Shown: positions 1-9,158 of the stretch, piece after piece | Layout of the letters: every line of letters begins with the position of its first letter | Numbering within the stretch: position 1 is the stretch's first letter | Assembly: GCA_015664885.1 (NCBI GenBank) | Contig: DQPL01000037.1 | Location: forward strand, 1-55,642 | Reading direction: 5' to 3' | Origin: Gemmatimonadota bacterium | Lineage (GTDB): Bacteria > Gemmatimonadota > Gemmatimonadetes > Longimicrobiales > Gaopeijiaceae | Length of the DNA stretch: 55,642 nucleotides | Translations under genes and position numbers: made by a program | The notes under the pieces: model-generated | Seen by the model: only the letters and a program-made list of their open reading frames with translations | The model's database searches: none | Told to the model about the DNA's origin: nothing

Positions 1-93
1 ATCTCCAGGGTATCCATGGAAGCCCTACCAGCCGCTTCACATAGTTGCGATCGGGCTCGTGCGGAGGATTGAAGACCATCACGTCCCCGCGCC
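1..93 (-). pseudogene. lepB: signal peptidase I fragment, broken (contig edge)
   Basis: Read on the minus strand, this stretch encodes the signal peptidase I boxes around the catalytic lysine: RGDVMVF, NPPHEPDRN, then YVKRLVGLP, whose lysine is the general base of the family. Past VGLP the frame must shift by one base to continue as DTLE, and upstream the frame must shift again to read LKPARGD, so two single-base deletions are needed. A stop codon lies in frame just upstream of RGDV. Nothing resembling the rest of lepB follows, because matrixin sequence on the other strand begins at about position 90. It looks like a damaged contig end or a chimeric join rather than a working gene. Confidence 0.6.
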
Positions 94-506
94 GGCTTCA
101 AGTCGCGGCCACCGCGGGCGTTCGGCAGTGGAACGGTCAGCCTTTCCCGATCTCCGTGGACGAACGGGGGAACCGCGAGTCACACTTCGAGGTGCGGTGG
201 CGCCGTTCACTCGGCGGACGTCAGATCGGAGTGGCACGGACTCAGTGGTCTCCGGAGGAGGGCTTGCAGGTTCTCATGCTCGAGCTCGCCGCCCAGAGTC
301 CCTTCGGGACCGGCACCCTCGAGCCGCGTCAGGTTCGACTCATCGCAGCGCACGAGATGGGCCACGCTCTGGGCATTCTCATGCACAGTGACAACTCACG
401 CGACGTGATGTACCCGACCAATACCGCCACTTCGCTGAGCGCGCAGAACTATAAGACGATGGGGGCCTTGTATGCCTTGGAGGACGGCACCACCATCCTC
501 CGGTGA
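87..506 (+). CDS. matrixin-like (M10-type) zinc metalloprotease, N-terminus missing
   Basis: The C-terminal half carries a metzincin zinc site: the HEMGHALG segment followed by a third histidine (HExxHxxGxxH), then SRDVMYP, which supplies the Met-turn. About 100 residues upstream, AATAGVRQWNG resembles the start of a matrixin catalytic domain, in which a tryptophan-containing helix precedes the strands. No signal peptide or propeptide is present. The frame is open back to a stop at 42-44, but bases before about 90 read better as signal peptidase I on the other strand, so the true 5' end of the gene is missing. It ends at a normal stop 55 bases before the convergent receptor gene. It is probably an exported peptidase; its substrate cannot be told. 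Confidence 0.7.
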   Translation, partial: PRRLQVAATAGVRQWNGQPFPISVDERGNRESHFEVRWRRSLGGRQIGVARTQWSPEEGLQVLMLELAAQSPFGTGTLEPRQVRLIAAHEMGHALGILMHSDNSRDVMYPTNTATSLSAQNYKTMGALYALEDGTTILR

Positions 507-561
507 GCTATCTCGCCGACCGAACGCCGGCTGTACGTACCGCGTTAGGTCATGCGCCCCA

Positions 562-2529
562 TCACCGCTCACCGCCGAACCTCAGGACGCCCTTCACGTA
601 GAGCGCGCGGCCGGGCCCCCGGAAGCTGAAGACCTCCTCGAAATCCCGATCGAGCAGGTTCTGCGCGCGAAGCTCCAGAACGAACCCTGGCCTGCCGGCG
701 TCGGCAGTGACGACCTCGATGGATCCACCCAAGGCGAGATTGCTGTATCGAGCCAGTTGTACGGGCACGGCGGGGAACTGCGTAAAGTCCCTGTCGGCCC
801 GCGAGCCGACGACGGAGACGTCCGCAAACAGCTGCACTCGGCTGCCTGCGTCGGCAGCCACGCGCGCGTTGAAGGTGTGCTTGGGCCGCCTCAATAGTGA
901 CTCCCCGACAACGAAGGCCGCACCGGGACCCTCTTGGAATCCGGAGTCGGTGACCTCGGTATCGAGTCGCGTCCATGAAGCCGATCCCCGAAACGAACCG
1001 ACTACTCCGTCGATCTCGAGCTCCAGACCCCGGCTGTTGGCAGCCGCCACATTGAAGAAATTCGACCCGTCCGGAGTCGAGGTGACGAATGTGTACTGGA
1101 TCAGGTCTTCGAACGACTGGTCGAACCAGGTGACGCGAACGTGCGCGTCGCCCGCGAAGAGGACCTGATCGACACCGAACTCCCATGAGCGAGAGCACTC
1201 GGGCTCGAGGTTCTCGTTCCCTACGGCGAACCCAGTCGCAAAATTCTCGAAGAACGTCGGCTCCTTGAGTGACGTACCGGCGGAGCCGCGGAGTCGCGTG
1301 CCGAGGCGCTGCGAAGCCAGCCAGGACGCTCCCATTTGCCAGGTCCCAAACGTCCCGAACCTCTCGTTGTCCTCCAGTCTCCCGCCGACGTTCAACGCAA
1401 GACGGCTCAGCTCACCGGTGACATGTGCATAGTACGCCTTGTTCTCACGCGCGTACTCGCTGCGTCCCGACGACGCACCATACTGACTCAGGGACTCGGT
1501 TAACGATCGCTGGCGCTCCTGCTCGATCTCCCACCCGCCGGTAGCTACAAAATCGCCCGTGCGTAAGTTGGCACGCAGGTCGACGGTCGCGCGTCTGATG
1601 TGATCGAGGCTTGTGAAACCGAAGAAGCCCAGCGTGTCCGAAGCGGCGTCGGGCGCGTCGTCCGCACCCCCATCCGTATCCGCCACGCCTACGCGCGCCT
1701 GTACGTCGAACCCGGAGGAGAACTCCCGACGGAGGGACGCGCTCAAGACGGTCTCGTCTCCGTACGTGAAAGCATTCCGATCCACCGCGTTGCCGGCGTC
1801 GTCCGTCGGGTAGTGGTACTCCCGGTCACCGACGCGAAACGAGATGTCGGCGCGCGTGCGATCGTCCGGCAAAAAGCTCAAGCGACCGCTGGCGACCGTA
1901 TTGTCATGGCGATTGTTGAACGCCAGGATTCCATCGGTCCTGGAGCGGGACAGCGAGATGCTGTATCCCGTCCGCTCCGTCCCACCAGCGGCTCCCGCGG
2001 ACCAGTCACGCCGGCCAAAAGAGCCGAGACGCGTCGACAGGGTTGCCGTCATGGGTCCGTGCCCCGCCCGAGTGATGATGTGGATCACGCCGGCCATGGC
2101 ATCCGATCCATGTAGCGCGCTGGAAGGACCGCGGACGATCTCGATTCTTTCCACGTTCCAAAGCGTGAGTGCCGCGAAGTCGAACCCACCGCCCGGCTGG
2201 TTTATCTGGACATCGTCCAGCAGCACCAGCACGTAGTCGCTCTCGCCTCCCCGTAGGAAGACGGAGGTCGCCGCGCCGAACGAGCCACTCTGCACAACCG
2301 CCAGCCCGGATACGGTTCGCAGCGCGTCTGCAACGGTGGAGAGACCTGCAGCCCGGAGGTCTTCGCCCTCGAGCACGGTCACATTGGAAGAGATCGCGTC
2401 GGCGGAGCGAGGCGTCGGGCTCGTCGTGACGACAAGGCCGTCGAGCGAAAAAGCACTCTCCTGCGCGACGAGTGCGGACGTGCTCGAAAGAGCAGCGAGT
2501 GCCAGGACGGCCAGAGTTCTGCGGGCCAT
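562..2529 (-). CDS. btuB: TonB-dependent outer-membrane receptor, BtuB-type (cobalamin uptake)
   Basis: This is a protein of about 655 residues starting MARRTLAVLALAAL, a signal peptide ending near ALVAQ. A TonB box (DGLVVTT) follows, then a plug domain with the typical LEGEDL, VFLRGGESDYVLVLLDD and RGPSSALHGSDAMAGVI segments at about residues 60-170. The rest is a 22-strand-type beta-barrel. The start is the ATG at 2529, preceded by a GAGGGGGGG ribosome-binding site; an in-frame start 28 codons upstream lies inside the riboswitch and is unlikely. Cobalamin is inferred as substrate because the leader is a cobalamin riboswitch. No BtuCDF transporter genes are adjacent. Confidence 0.9.
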   Translation of the reverse strand: MARRTLAVLALAALSSTSALVAQESAFSLDGLVVTTSPTPRSADAISSNVTVLEGEDLRAAGLSTVADALRTVSGLAVVQSGSFGAATSVFLRGGESDYVLVLLDDVQINQPGGGFDFAALTLWNVERIEIVRGPSSALHGSDAMAGVIHIITRAGHGPMTATLSTRLGSFGRRDWSAGAAGGTERTGYSISLSRSRTDGILAFNNRHDNTVASGRLSFLPDDRTRADISFRVGDREYHYPTDDAGNAVDRNAFTYGDETVLSASLRREFSSGFDVQARVGVADTDGGADDAPDAASDTLGFFGFTSLDHIRRATVDLRANLRTGDFVATGGWEIEQERQRSLTESLSQYGASSGRSEYARENKAYYAHVTGELSRLALNVGGRLEDNERFGTFGTWQMGASWLASQRLGTRLRGSAGTSLKEPTFFENFATGFAVGNENLEPECSRSWEFGVDQVLFAGDAHVRVTWFDQSFEDLIQYTFVTSTPDGSNFFNVAAANSRGLELEIDGVVGSFRGSASWTRLDTEVTDSGFQEGPGAAFVVGESLLRRPKHTFNARVAADAGSRVQLFADVSVVGSRADRDFTQFPAVPVQLARYSNLALGGSIEVVTADAGRPGFVLELRAQNLLDRDFEEVFSFRGPGRALYVKGVLRFGGER

Positions 2530-2549
2530 ACCCCCCCCTCGGAGATATT

Positions 2550-2724
2550 GGGCTTGGACGGGTGGTCCAGGTCTCCTGGCTCGAGGTCGACTGTCCGCCT
2601 TCCCAGGGATCAACCCCAGTGGCGCTCGTGGACAGACGTTCCGACTACGTCGGGCCTCTCACAGTGGCGGGGCCGCGCCGGAATCTCACCGGCTTCCGAT
2701 ATGGCCCACCCGCATGATCGATTG
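2550..2724 (-). promoter_or_regulatory. cobalamin (B12) riboswitch upstream of the btuB-type receptor
   Basis: On the minus strand the leader shows the family's hallmarks in order. First comes GAAGCCGGTGAGATTCCGGC, then the CCCCGCCACTG core, CCACTGGGG pairing with CCTGGGAAGGCGGAC, and finally the B12 box AGCCAGGAGACCTGG at 2581-2567. The start codon of the receptor lies 37 bases after the B12 box, with the ribosome-binding site at about 2533-2540. The likely mode is translational occlusion, since no T-run terminator separates the aptamer from the gene. Outer boundaries are approximate. Confidence 0.92.
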
Positions 2725-2731
2725 TGGGAAG

Positions 2732-2760
2732 AACATACGTCCGCCGGGGCCCCGAGGCAA
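2732..2760 (-). promoter_or_regulatory. candidate sigma-70-type promoter for the B12 riboswitch/receptor
   Basis: Minus-strand hexamers TTGCCT (2760-2755) and TATGTT (2737-2732) are separated by 17 bases. Transcription would start near 2724, exactly where the riboswitch begins. It lies just downstream of the stop codon of the regulator gene, so the receptor would have its own transcript. The call rests on hexamer match and spacing only. Confidence 0.4.
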
Positions 2761-2789
2761 AGACACGCCGAGGGAGCGCAGACTATTCG

Positions 2790-4151
<1,362 letters not shown>

Positions 4152-4826
4152 CTACCGCGTCCCCTCATTCGCTTCATCAGCCGCGGCGGTCACGTCGGCG
4201 AGCATCACCAAGCTGTCTCTTTGCACGAACACCGAGCTCAGGCCATCGGGCATTGGCACCTCGAGCGCGTCGTCCGGCAAACTCGGGGGTCGCGACTGTC
4301 CGAAGGCCCTGAGCACATCGGCGACCAGGCGCGCCGGAATAGGAATCTTCATGGCCTGTAGCCTGTCGACGACCAGCGCCATATGACGCTGGTCCAGAGG
4401 CACGAGGGAACCCCGAATCTCCAAGAGGATCGTGTCTGGAAGGAGGCCGATGATGTGATCGAGCCGAGGCAGCTTGGGGAAAGACTCGACCGCGACCCTC
4501 GCCGACACATGCACACGTCCCTTTTCCAACTCGATGGTCGGCGCAGTAATCCCGCGAGGGACGAGGCCCGGCAACGAATACCGTACCACGGCCGACAATT
4601 CGGTGCCTCCCAGCATCAACCGGTCGCCAGCTTCGCCGGCTCTAAACTGCTCGAAGAGGTCCAATGTGTGCGCGGCGAGTTCCGGCGTCGGCTGCGGTTG
4701 CTCCAGCGTTGGCGCCGCAGGAGCGATGCCCAGCGCGCGCTCGATACTCGGAAAAACTGCCGGGCCCCATCGGAAGCCGGCGTACGCGACCAGGATCAGG
4801 ACGACAGCAATGACGCTCTTCTTCAT
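4152..4826 (-). CDS. membrane-anchored hypothetical protein
   Basis: This 224-residue protein starts with an uncleaved-looking hydrophobic anchor (MKKSVIAVVLILVAYAGF), followed by a Pro-rich spacer and a soluble domain facing the periplasm. The domain alternates short hydrophobic strands (LSAVVRYSLPGLVP, RVHVSARVAVESFP, TILLEIRGSLVPL), suggesting a beta-rich lipid-binding-like fold; I cannot name a family. It sits between thpR (15 bases upstream) and the sigma-54 regulator (immediately downstream) in one leftward run. It may be an envelope protein linked to that regulator, but that is only positional inference. Confidence 0.7.
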   Translation of the reverse strand: MKKSVIAVVLILVAYAGFRWGPAVFPSIERALGIAPAAPTLEQPQPTPELAAHTLDLFEQFRAGEAGDRLMLGGTELSAVVRYSLPGLVPRGITAPTIELEKGRVHVSARVAVESFPKLPRLDHIIGLLPDTILLEIRGSLVPLDQRHMALVVDRLQAMKIPIPARLVADVLRAFGQSRPPSLPDDALEVPMPDGLSSVFVQRDSLVMLADVTAAADEANEGTR

Positions 4827-4841
4827 ACCGAGACCGATCCT

Positions 4842-5402
4842 CTAGGTAGCTAGCCTGACGCTGGACACGACGCTGTAGCGCGCGCCTTCCTTCGACAGGC
4901 GGCTGCGAATGAGGTCGATGGTTCTGACCTTTAGCTCCGACGAGAACTCCATTGCCGCGACCAGGTCATCGAGCCCTCGAAACGCGCCGGCGCCGCCGCG
5001 GTCGTCCGCCCTGCCCAGCGTGACATGCGGATGGAACGCCCTGGTTTCCGCCTCGAAGCCGCAGCGGCCCATGGCCCACTCCAGGTCCTGCTTGAGGCAT
5101 CTTAGCGCCGCGGTCGCGCCTATTCCCAACCAAAGCGTGCGAGGCCGCCGAATGGTCGGGAACGCCCCAAAGCCGCTGAAGTCCGTCGAGAAACTCTCGG
5201 TCGAACTCGCCACCTTCTCCATCGCCGCCTCGATAGCCGGAAGGGCATCGGGCCGCACCTCGCCGAGGAACTTGAGCGTGAGGTGATAGTTCTCGAGATC
5301 GACCCAGCGCACCGGCATCTCTTCTTCCCGTAGCACGCGTGCCGCACGATGGATTCGCTCGCGCTGCTTCTTCGGGAACGTGATACCAATAAAGAGCCGC
5401 AT
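4842..5402 (-). CDS. thpR: RNA 2',3'-cyclic phosphodiesterase (2H family, ThpR/LigT)
   Basis: This protein of about 186 residues, starting MRLFIGITFP, has the two catalytic H-x-T-L motifs of the 2H phosphoesterase superfamily, HLTL (about residue 40) and HVTL (about residue 125), spaced as in the family. The enzyme opens 2',3'-cyclic phosphates on RNA ends. The ATG at 5402 is chosen because the family begins with (M)RLFIAI-type sequence; an in-frame start 26 codons upstream adds an unconserved tail. The 122 bases before it, after the MscS-type gene, contain one weak hairpin (GCGTGG pairing with CCACGC) and no clear promoter. Confidence 0.9.
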   Translation of the reverse strand: MRLFIGITFPKKQRERIHRAARVLREEEMPVRWVDLENYHLTLKFLGEVRPDALPAIEAAMEKVASSTESFSTDFSGFGAFPTIRRPRTLWLGIGATAALRCLKQDLEWAMGRCGFEAETRAFHPHVTLGRADDRGGAGAFRGLDDLVAAMEFSSELKVRTIDLIRSRLSKEGARYSVVSSVRLAT

Positions 5403-5524
5403 CCTGTCTCGATTCCTAGAGTGAACGCCCGAGTGCTGACCTACACATGACACCCCACTCATGGTCCAGTCGATCCGCAAGACGCCGTAGACCGCGTGGC
5501 GAAGGGTGATTTACCACGCGTCGC

Positions 5525-6472
5525 TCACTCCGGGCCGTCCAACAGCACCCTCTGGGTCGGATACGCGAATTCTATGTCTGGCGACTCCGCGAACGCCTCA
5601 AGAATCCTCTCCCAGAATACCTCCGCCGTCCCTCTGCGCTGCCGCGGCCGGCACAGGTAGCGGATCGTGAGCAGGACGCCCGCTTCTTCTTTCGATGTGT
5701 ACACGGCGGGCGTCAGCCTCCCGCGGTTGATAAGCAGCCGTCGGTCGGCATGGGCTCGCGGCCCCTGTGCCTCAGCCACCACGCCGGTGGTGAGCTCCGT
5801 CGCAAGCGCCGAGAGCAACTGCTTGGCTCGCTTCCAGTCGCTTTCGAAGGTCACGAGGACCGGCAGCTCGTTCCAAAGGTAGGGGAATCCCGCAGTGTAG
5901 TTGGCCAACGGCTCGGTGAAGACCTGCGCGTTGGGGACGTGGATCACGCGCCCGGTGCTCTGGTCCGCCTCCACCCAGTTGCCGATCTCCATTATCGCGA
6001 ACTGGAAGATCCCCCGATCGACCACGTCGCCGCGGTGCGGCCCGATCTGAATGCGATCCCCCAGGTCGAAGGGCCGCCGAGCTACGATGAACACCCACCC
6101 GGCGAAGTCCGCCACAAGGTCCTTGAGCGCAATCGCCAGGCCCGCGGAGAGCAGTCCGAGGAACGTGCCGAGAGAGTTGATCGCGGCGGACCAGACGAGG
6201 ACCAGTGCCAGCAGAGCCAATACCAGCGCCCCGTACCGGGTGTTCTTGGTCCACCGGTATTGAACGGCTGCGTCGTCGATGCGCTTGCGGACCAACCCCA
6301 GTAGTGCCCGGCGCAAGAGGACGATCAGCGCGATGCCGAGAAAGGAAAGCAGGATCTTCATCTGCGTCCCGGACGCGAGCCCCAACAGCCCGCCCCCTAA
6401 TGCGGAAGCCGCCGCCGAGTCCTGTTGGATCATTTCAGCTGCACGGGCCAAGGCGCGTATTCCGAGACTCAT
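5525..6472 (-). CDS. MscS-family mechanosensitive ion channel protein
   Basis: This 315-residue membrane protein has three to four N-terminal transmembrane segments (LLSFLGIALIVLLRRALLGL; GALVLALLALVLVWSAAINSL; FLGLLSAGLAIALKDLVADF). The last matches the pore-lining TM3 of MscS with its Ala/Gly pattern, followed by the beta domain (RRPFDLGDRIQIG, RGIFQFAIMEIGNW, VIHVPNAQVF) and an alpha/beta C-terminal domain. The beta domain's PF.(I/L)GD.I and IPN-like signatures are clear. The ATG at 6472 overlaps the stop of the upstream exporter gene as ATGA, showing translational coupling. It probably protects cells from osmotic downshock. Confidence 0.9.
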   Translation of the reverse strand: MSLGIRALARAAEMIQQDSAAASALGGGLLGLASGTQMKILLSFLGIALIVLLRRALLGLVRKRIDDAAVQYRWTKNTRYGALVLALLALVLVWSAAINSLGTFLGLLSAGLAIALKDLVADFAGWVFIVARRPFDLGDRIQIGPHRGDVVDRGIFQFAIMEIGNWVEADQSTGRVIHVPNAQVFTEPLANYTAGFPYLWNELPVLVTFESDWKRAKQLLSALATELTTGVVAEAQGPRAHADRRLLINRGRLTPAVYTSKEEAGVLLTIRYLCRPRQRRGTAEVFWERILEAFAESPDIEFAYPTQRVLLDGPE

Positions 6473-7464
6473 GGCTTGTTCTCCGCCTGATGCGTCCTTG
6501 CTTCCGTCGTAATCAAGACGACCGCCCCGAGGATGATGGCTGCTGCCCCGAGTGAACGGAAGGTCAACGGTTCGTCCGCAAGAGCCCACCCCAAGAACAT
6601 GGCGACCACCGGATTCACATAGGCGTACGTAGTGGCCTTCGCCGGGGAGACAACGGTCAGGAGCCAGATATAGGCCGCGTAGGCGACCATCGCTCCGAAT
6701 GTGATGAGATAGATCAAGGCAAGTGCCGACTTCAACGATACTGCACTGGCGTCGAACGAGAACGGCTCACCAGCCGCGAGGGACATGAAAAGTAGAATGC
6801 CTCCACCTGCCAACATCTGCATGCTCACCAGCGGACCAGGCCGCGGCAGACCCGTCGCGTACTTGGAGTAGATGGACCCTGCCGCCCAGGAGAGGGAGCC
6901 CGCCAGCACCAACACGGCGCCGAACGCCTCCCCTGCTCCGCCCCCACCGACACCGGGTGAACCAGCAAGTAGTGCGATCCCCGCGAAGCCCACAACAACC
7001 CCAATAGCGGATCTCGTGGTGGGGCGCACCCGGGCCCCTGCGAGCCAATCGACCAAGACGATCCACAGAGGCACCGTCCCCACCAGCAACGCAGCGAGAC
7101 CCGAGGGCACCCACTGCACCGCGACAACGACCGCCCCGTTGCCACCTCCGAGCAGGAGACCACCTGAAATCGCGGCGGCCTTCCACTGCTTCGTTCGGGG
7201 TCGGGCCATTCCTCGCGCATGAAACCACGCGTACAGAAAGGTACCCGCCGTGAGGAAACGCACCGCCCCCATCAGCAGCGGCGGTATCGTCTCGACCGAC
7301 CATCTCATCGCCAGGTAGGTAGAACCCCAGATGACGTAGACCACCGCGAAGGCGAGTCCAACCGCAAGTGGAGGAGGCGAGGGTCGGGGGCTGGACGCAG
7401 ACATGGCGAGAAACCTCACCGAAGCGCGGAGGGCTTTCAACGCGTTACCAGCGCGTCGGGCCAA
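6469..7464 (-). CDS. EamA/DMT-superfamily exporter (YedA-like)
   Basis: This 331-residue integral membrane protein has ten predicted helices in two EamA repeats. The first repeat begins VVYVIWGSTYLAMRW, the WGS-Y signature of the YedA/RhaT-like branch. The second includes YAAYIWLLTVVSPAKATTYAYVNPVVA and the terminal LGAAAIILGAVVLI. It probably effluxes a metabolite or amino acid; the substrate cannot be told. A second possible start lies 20 codons in (ATG at 7404), which gives a more typical N-terminus. It follows comM by 12 bases and overlaps the MscS gene by 4, so the run is probably one operon. Confidence 0.9.
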   Translation of the reverse strand: MARRAGNALKALRASVRFLAMSASSPRPSPPPLAVGLAFAVVYVIWGSTYLAMRWSVETIPPLLMGAVRFLTAGTFLYAWFHARGMARPRTKQWKAAAISGGLLLGGGNGAVVVAVQWVPSGLAALLVGTVPLWIVLVDWLAGARVRPTTRSAIGVVVGFAGIALLAGSPGVGGGGAGEAFGAVLVLAGSLSWAAGSIYSKYATGLPRPGPLVSMQMLAGGGILLFMSLAAGEPFSFDASAVSLKSALALIYLITFGAMVAYAAYIWLLTVVSPAKATTYAYVNPVVAMFLGWALADEPLTFRSLGAAAIILGAVVLITTEARTHQAENKP

Positions 7465-7476
7465 CTCCCAGCCCCA

Positions 7477-9009
7477 TCAGCCGCGTACGTGATCCAGGTA
7501 ACGGTACTGAAGAGCCTCGGCTGCGTCGCGGCTGCGGATCTGCTCGGCGCCGTCCAGGTCGGCGATGGTACGAGCCACCTTCAATATCCGATGGCAGGAG
7601 CGCGCGGATAGGCCCATCCGGTCAACGGCGCGCTGAAGCAGCCGTGACACGGCTCGACTCGGACGGCACCACTGACGCAGCTCCATAGCACGCATCTGCC
7701 CGTTCGCGTGCACAGCCGCTACCGACCTGAAGCGGGCCTGCTGGATACGGCGGGCCGTTGAGACGTGTTCCCTGACCTGGGCAGTGCTCGAGCCCTGCCC
7801 ATCTCCCGAGAGATGCTCGAACGGCACCGGCGGGACGTGTAGGTGAAGATCGATTCGGTCGATGAGCGGCCCTGAAACCCGCCCCATGTAGCGGTCCACG
7901 ACCGAGGGATCGCAGAGACACCGGTCGCTGCCATCTCCCCAAAAGCCACACGGACATGGGTTCATTGCCGCCACGAACAGGATCCTCGCTGGGAAGCAGA
8001 CCGCTGAATGGGCTCGGGAAAGATGGATAACCCCGGCCTCCAGTGGCTGCCGAAGTACATCCAGCACGTTGCGACGAAACTCGGCCAACTCGTCGAGGAA
8101 AAGGACTCCGTTGTGCGCCAAGCTCACCTCCCCCGGACGAATCGGGGACCCACCGCCAACCAGCCCGGCGTCGCTAACGGCGTGATGCGGCGCGCGGAAA
8201 GAGCGGCGAGACACCAGCGGCGCTCCTCCTCCCAACATGCCCGCAACCGAGTGAACGCGGGTGGACTCGAGCGCCTCGTCCAAAGTGAGAGGGGGCAGGA
8301 TCCCCGCGAGTCTGCGCGCCAGCATGGTCTTGCCGGACCCGGGCGGCCCCAGGAAGAGTAGGTTGTGCGAGCCGGCGGCTGCGCTCTCCAGTACACGCTT
8401 GGCTACCGCTTGACCCCGTACATCGCGTAAGTCCAGGCCGTCCGATACGCTTGCCTGCAACAGGCCGCGGGGATCGAAGGCGCCCGTCTCCAACGATCGT
8501 CCGCCCGTAAAGTGTGCAATGACGTCACCCAGGGTTGCCGCACTGAGAACGGTTACACCGGGTACGACACTCGCTTCTCCGGCGTTCGCCGAAGGCACCA
8601 CCAGAGTGCTGATGCCCGCCGCAGCACACGCGGCGGCTATGGGCAACGCGCCGCGGATGGGTCGAAGTGAGCCATCGAGCCCCAACTCTCCCAAGAACGC
8701 GCACTCGGGCAACAACGAGTCGTCCAGGTGTCCGCCTGCCGCGAGCAGGCCTACGGCGATGGGTAGATCGAAAGCGGTTCCTTCTTTGCGCACGTCCCCG
8801 GGAGCGAGATTCACGGTGATGCGCCGATTTGGAAGCGGGAAGCCGGAGTTGCGAAGTGCCGCCGTGACTCGGTCACGGCTTTCGCGCACCGCGCCATGCG
8901 GCAGCCCCACGACAGTGAAGGCCGGGAGGCCGGAACTCAGGTTCACTTCGACCCTCACGAAAAAGGATTCGACGCCGCGCAGCGCCGCGGTATGGACATG
9001 AGCGAGCGT
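7477..9009 (-). CDS. comM: ComM/YifB family Mg-chelatase-like AAA+ ATPase, odd start
   Basis: It has the typical ComM layout. An N-terminal domain (VEVNLSSGLPAFTVVGLPHGAVRESRDRV) is followed by an AAA+ core with Walker A (LGPPGSGKTMLARRLAGILP), Walker B (NGVLFLDELAEF) and the CxCGxxGD segment. The Mg-chelatase C-terminal domain includes RMGLSARSCHRILKVARTIADL. Known relatives are hexameric branch-migration helicases acting in natural transformation. Conserved sequence (LAHVHTAALRGVESFF) continues upstream of the first usable start, GTG at 8958, back to an ACG at 9009 where relatives have ATG; a stop lies two codons before it. Either the start is ACG, or it was ATG and has been mutated or misread, or the protein is 17 residues short. 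Confidence 0.9.
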   Translation of the reverse strand, partial: TLAHVHTAALRGVESFFVRVEVNLSSGLPAFTVVGLPHGAVRESRDRVTAALRNSGFPLPNRRITVNLAPGDVRKEGTAFDLPIAVGLLAAGGHLDDSLLPECAFLGELGLDGSLRPIRGALPIAAACAAAGISTLVVPSANAGEASVVPGVTVLSAATLGDVIAHFTGGRSLETGAFDPRGLLQASVSDGLDLRDVRGQAVAKRVLESAAAGSHNLLFLGPPGSGKTMLARRLAGILPPLTLDEALESTRVHSVAGMLGGGAPLVSRRSFRAPHHAVSDAGLVGGGSPIRPGEVSLAHNGVLFLDELAEFRRNVLDVLRQPLEAGVIHLSRAHSAVCFPARILFVAAMNPCPCGFWGDGSDRCLCDPSVVDRYMGRVSGPLIDRIDLHLHVPPVPFEHLSGDGQGSSTAQVREHVSTARRIQQARFRSVAAVHANGQMRAMELRQWCRPSRAVSRLLQRAVDRMGLSARSCHRILKVARTIADLDGAEQIRSRDAAEALQYRYLDHVRG

Positions 9010-9029
9010 GCCTCACGCTCGTCGAGCGT
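9004..9029. repeat. nested inverted repeats at the comM start
   Basis: GAGCGTG (9004-9010) is complementary to CACGCTC (9014-9020), and ACGCTC (9015-9020) is also complementary to GAGCGT (9024-9029). The two hairpins share their middle arm and so exclude each other. On the comM transcript the ACG start and the GTGAGG upstream of it lie inside the 9004-9020 hairpin. No T-run follows, so this is not a terminator. Confidence 0.6.
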
Positions 9030-9078
9030 CCGGGAAACAGGTATGGCGGAATCGGACCCGATACGCGTGATTTCCGGC

Positions 9079-9107
9079 TTGTGCGGCCCCACACGGCCCT
9101 GTACGAT
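9079..9107 (+). promoter_or_regulatory. candidate promoter for the pnt operon
   Basis: TTGTGC (9079-9084) and TACGAT (9102-9107) are 17 bases apart in the divergent comM-pntAA intergenic region. They would start transcription about 45 bases before the pntAA ATG. Hexamer matches are partial, so confidence is low. Confidence 0.3.
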
Positions 9108-9158
9108 GTGGGCGCTCCGACCCCGAAAAACGATCCTGAACCCACACGGAGAGTGTGC

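Noticed and set aside
59-391. Open frame overlapping the matrixin-like gene
   Set aside because: Its translation is Arg/Ser-rich without motifs, while the other frame carries HExxHxxGxxH; it is a shadow.
5403-5524. Hairpin in the thpR-MscS gap as a terminator
   Set aside because: The GCGTGG/CCACGC stem has a 14-base loop and no T-run.
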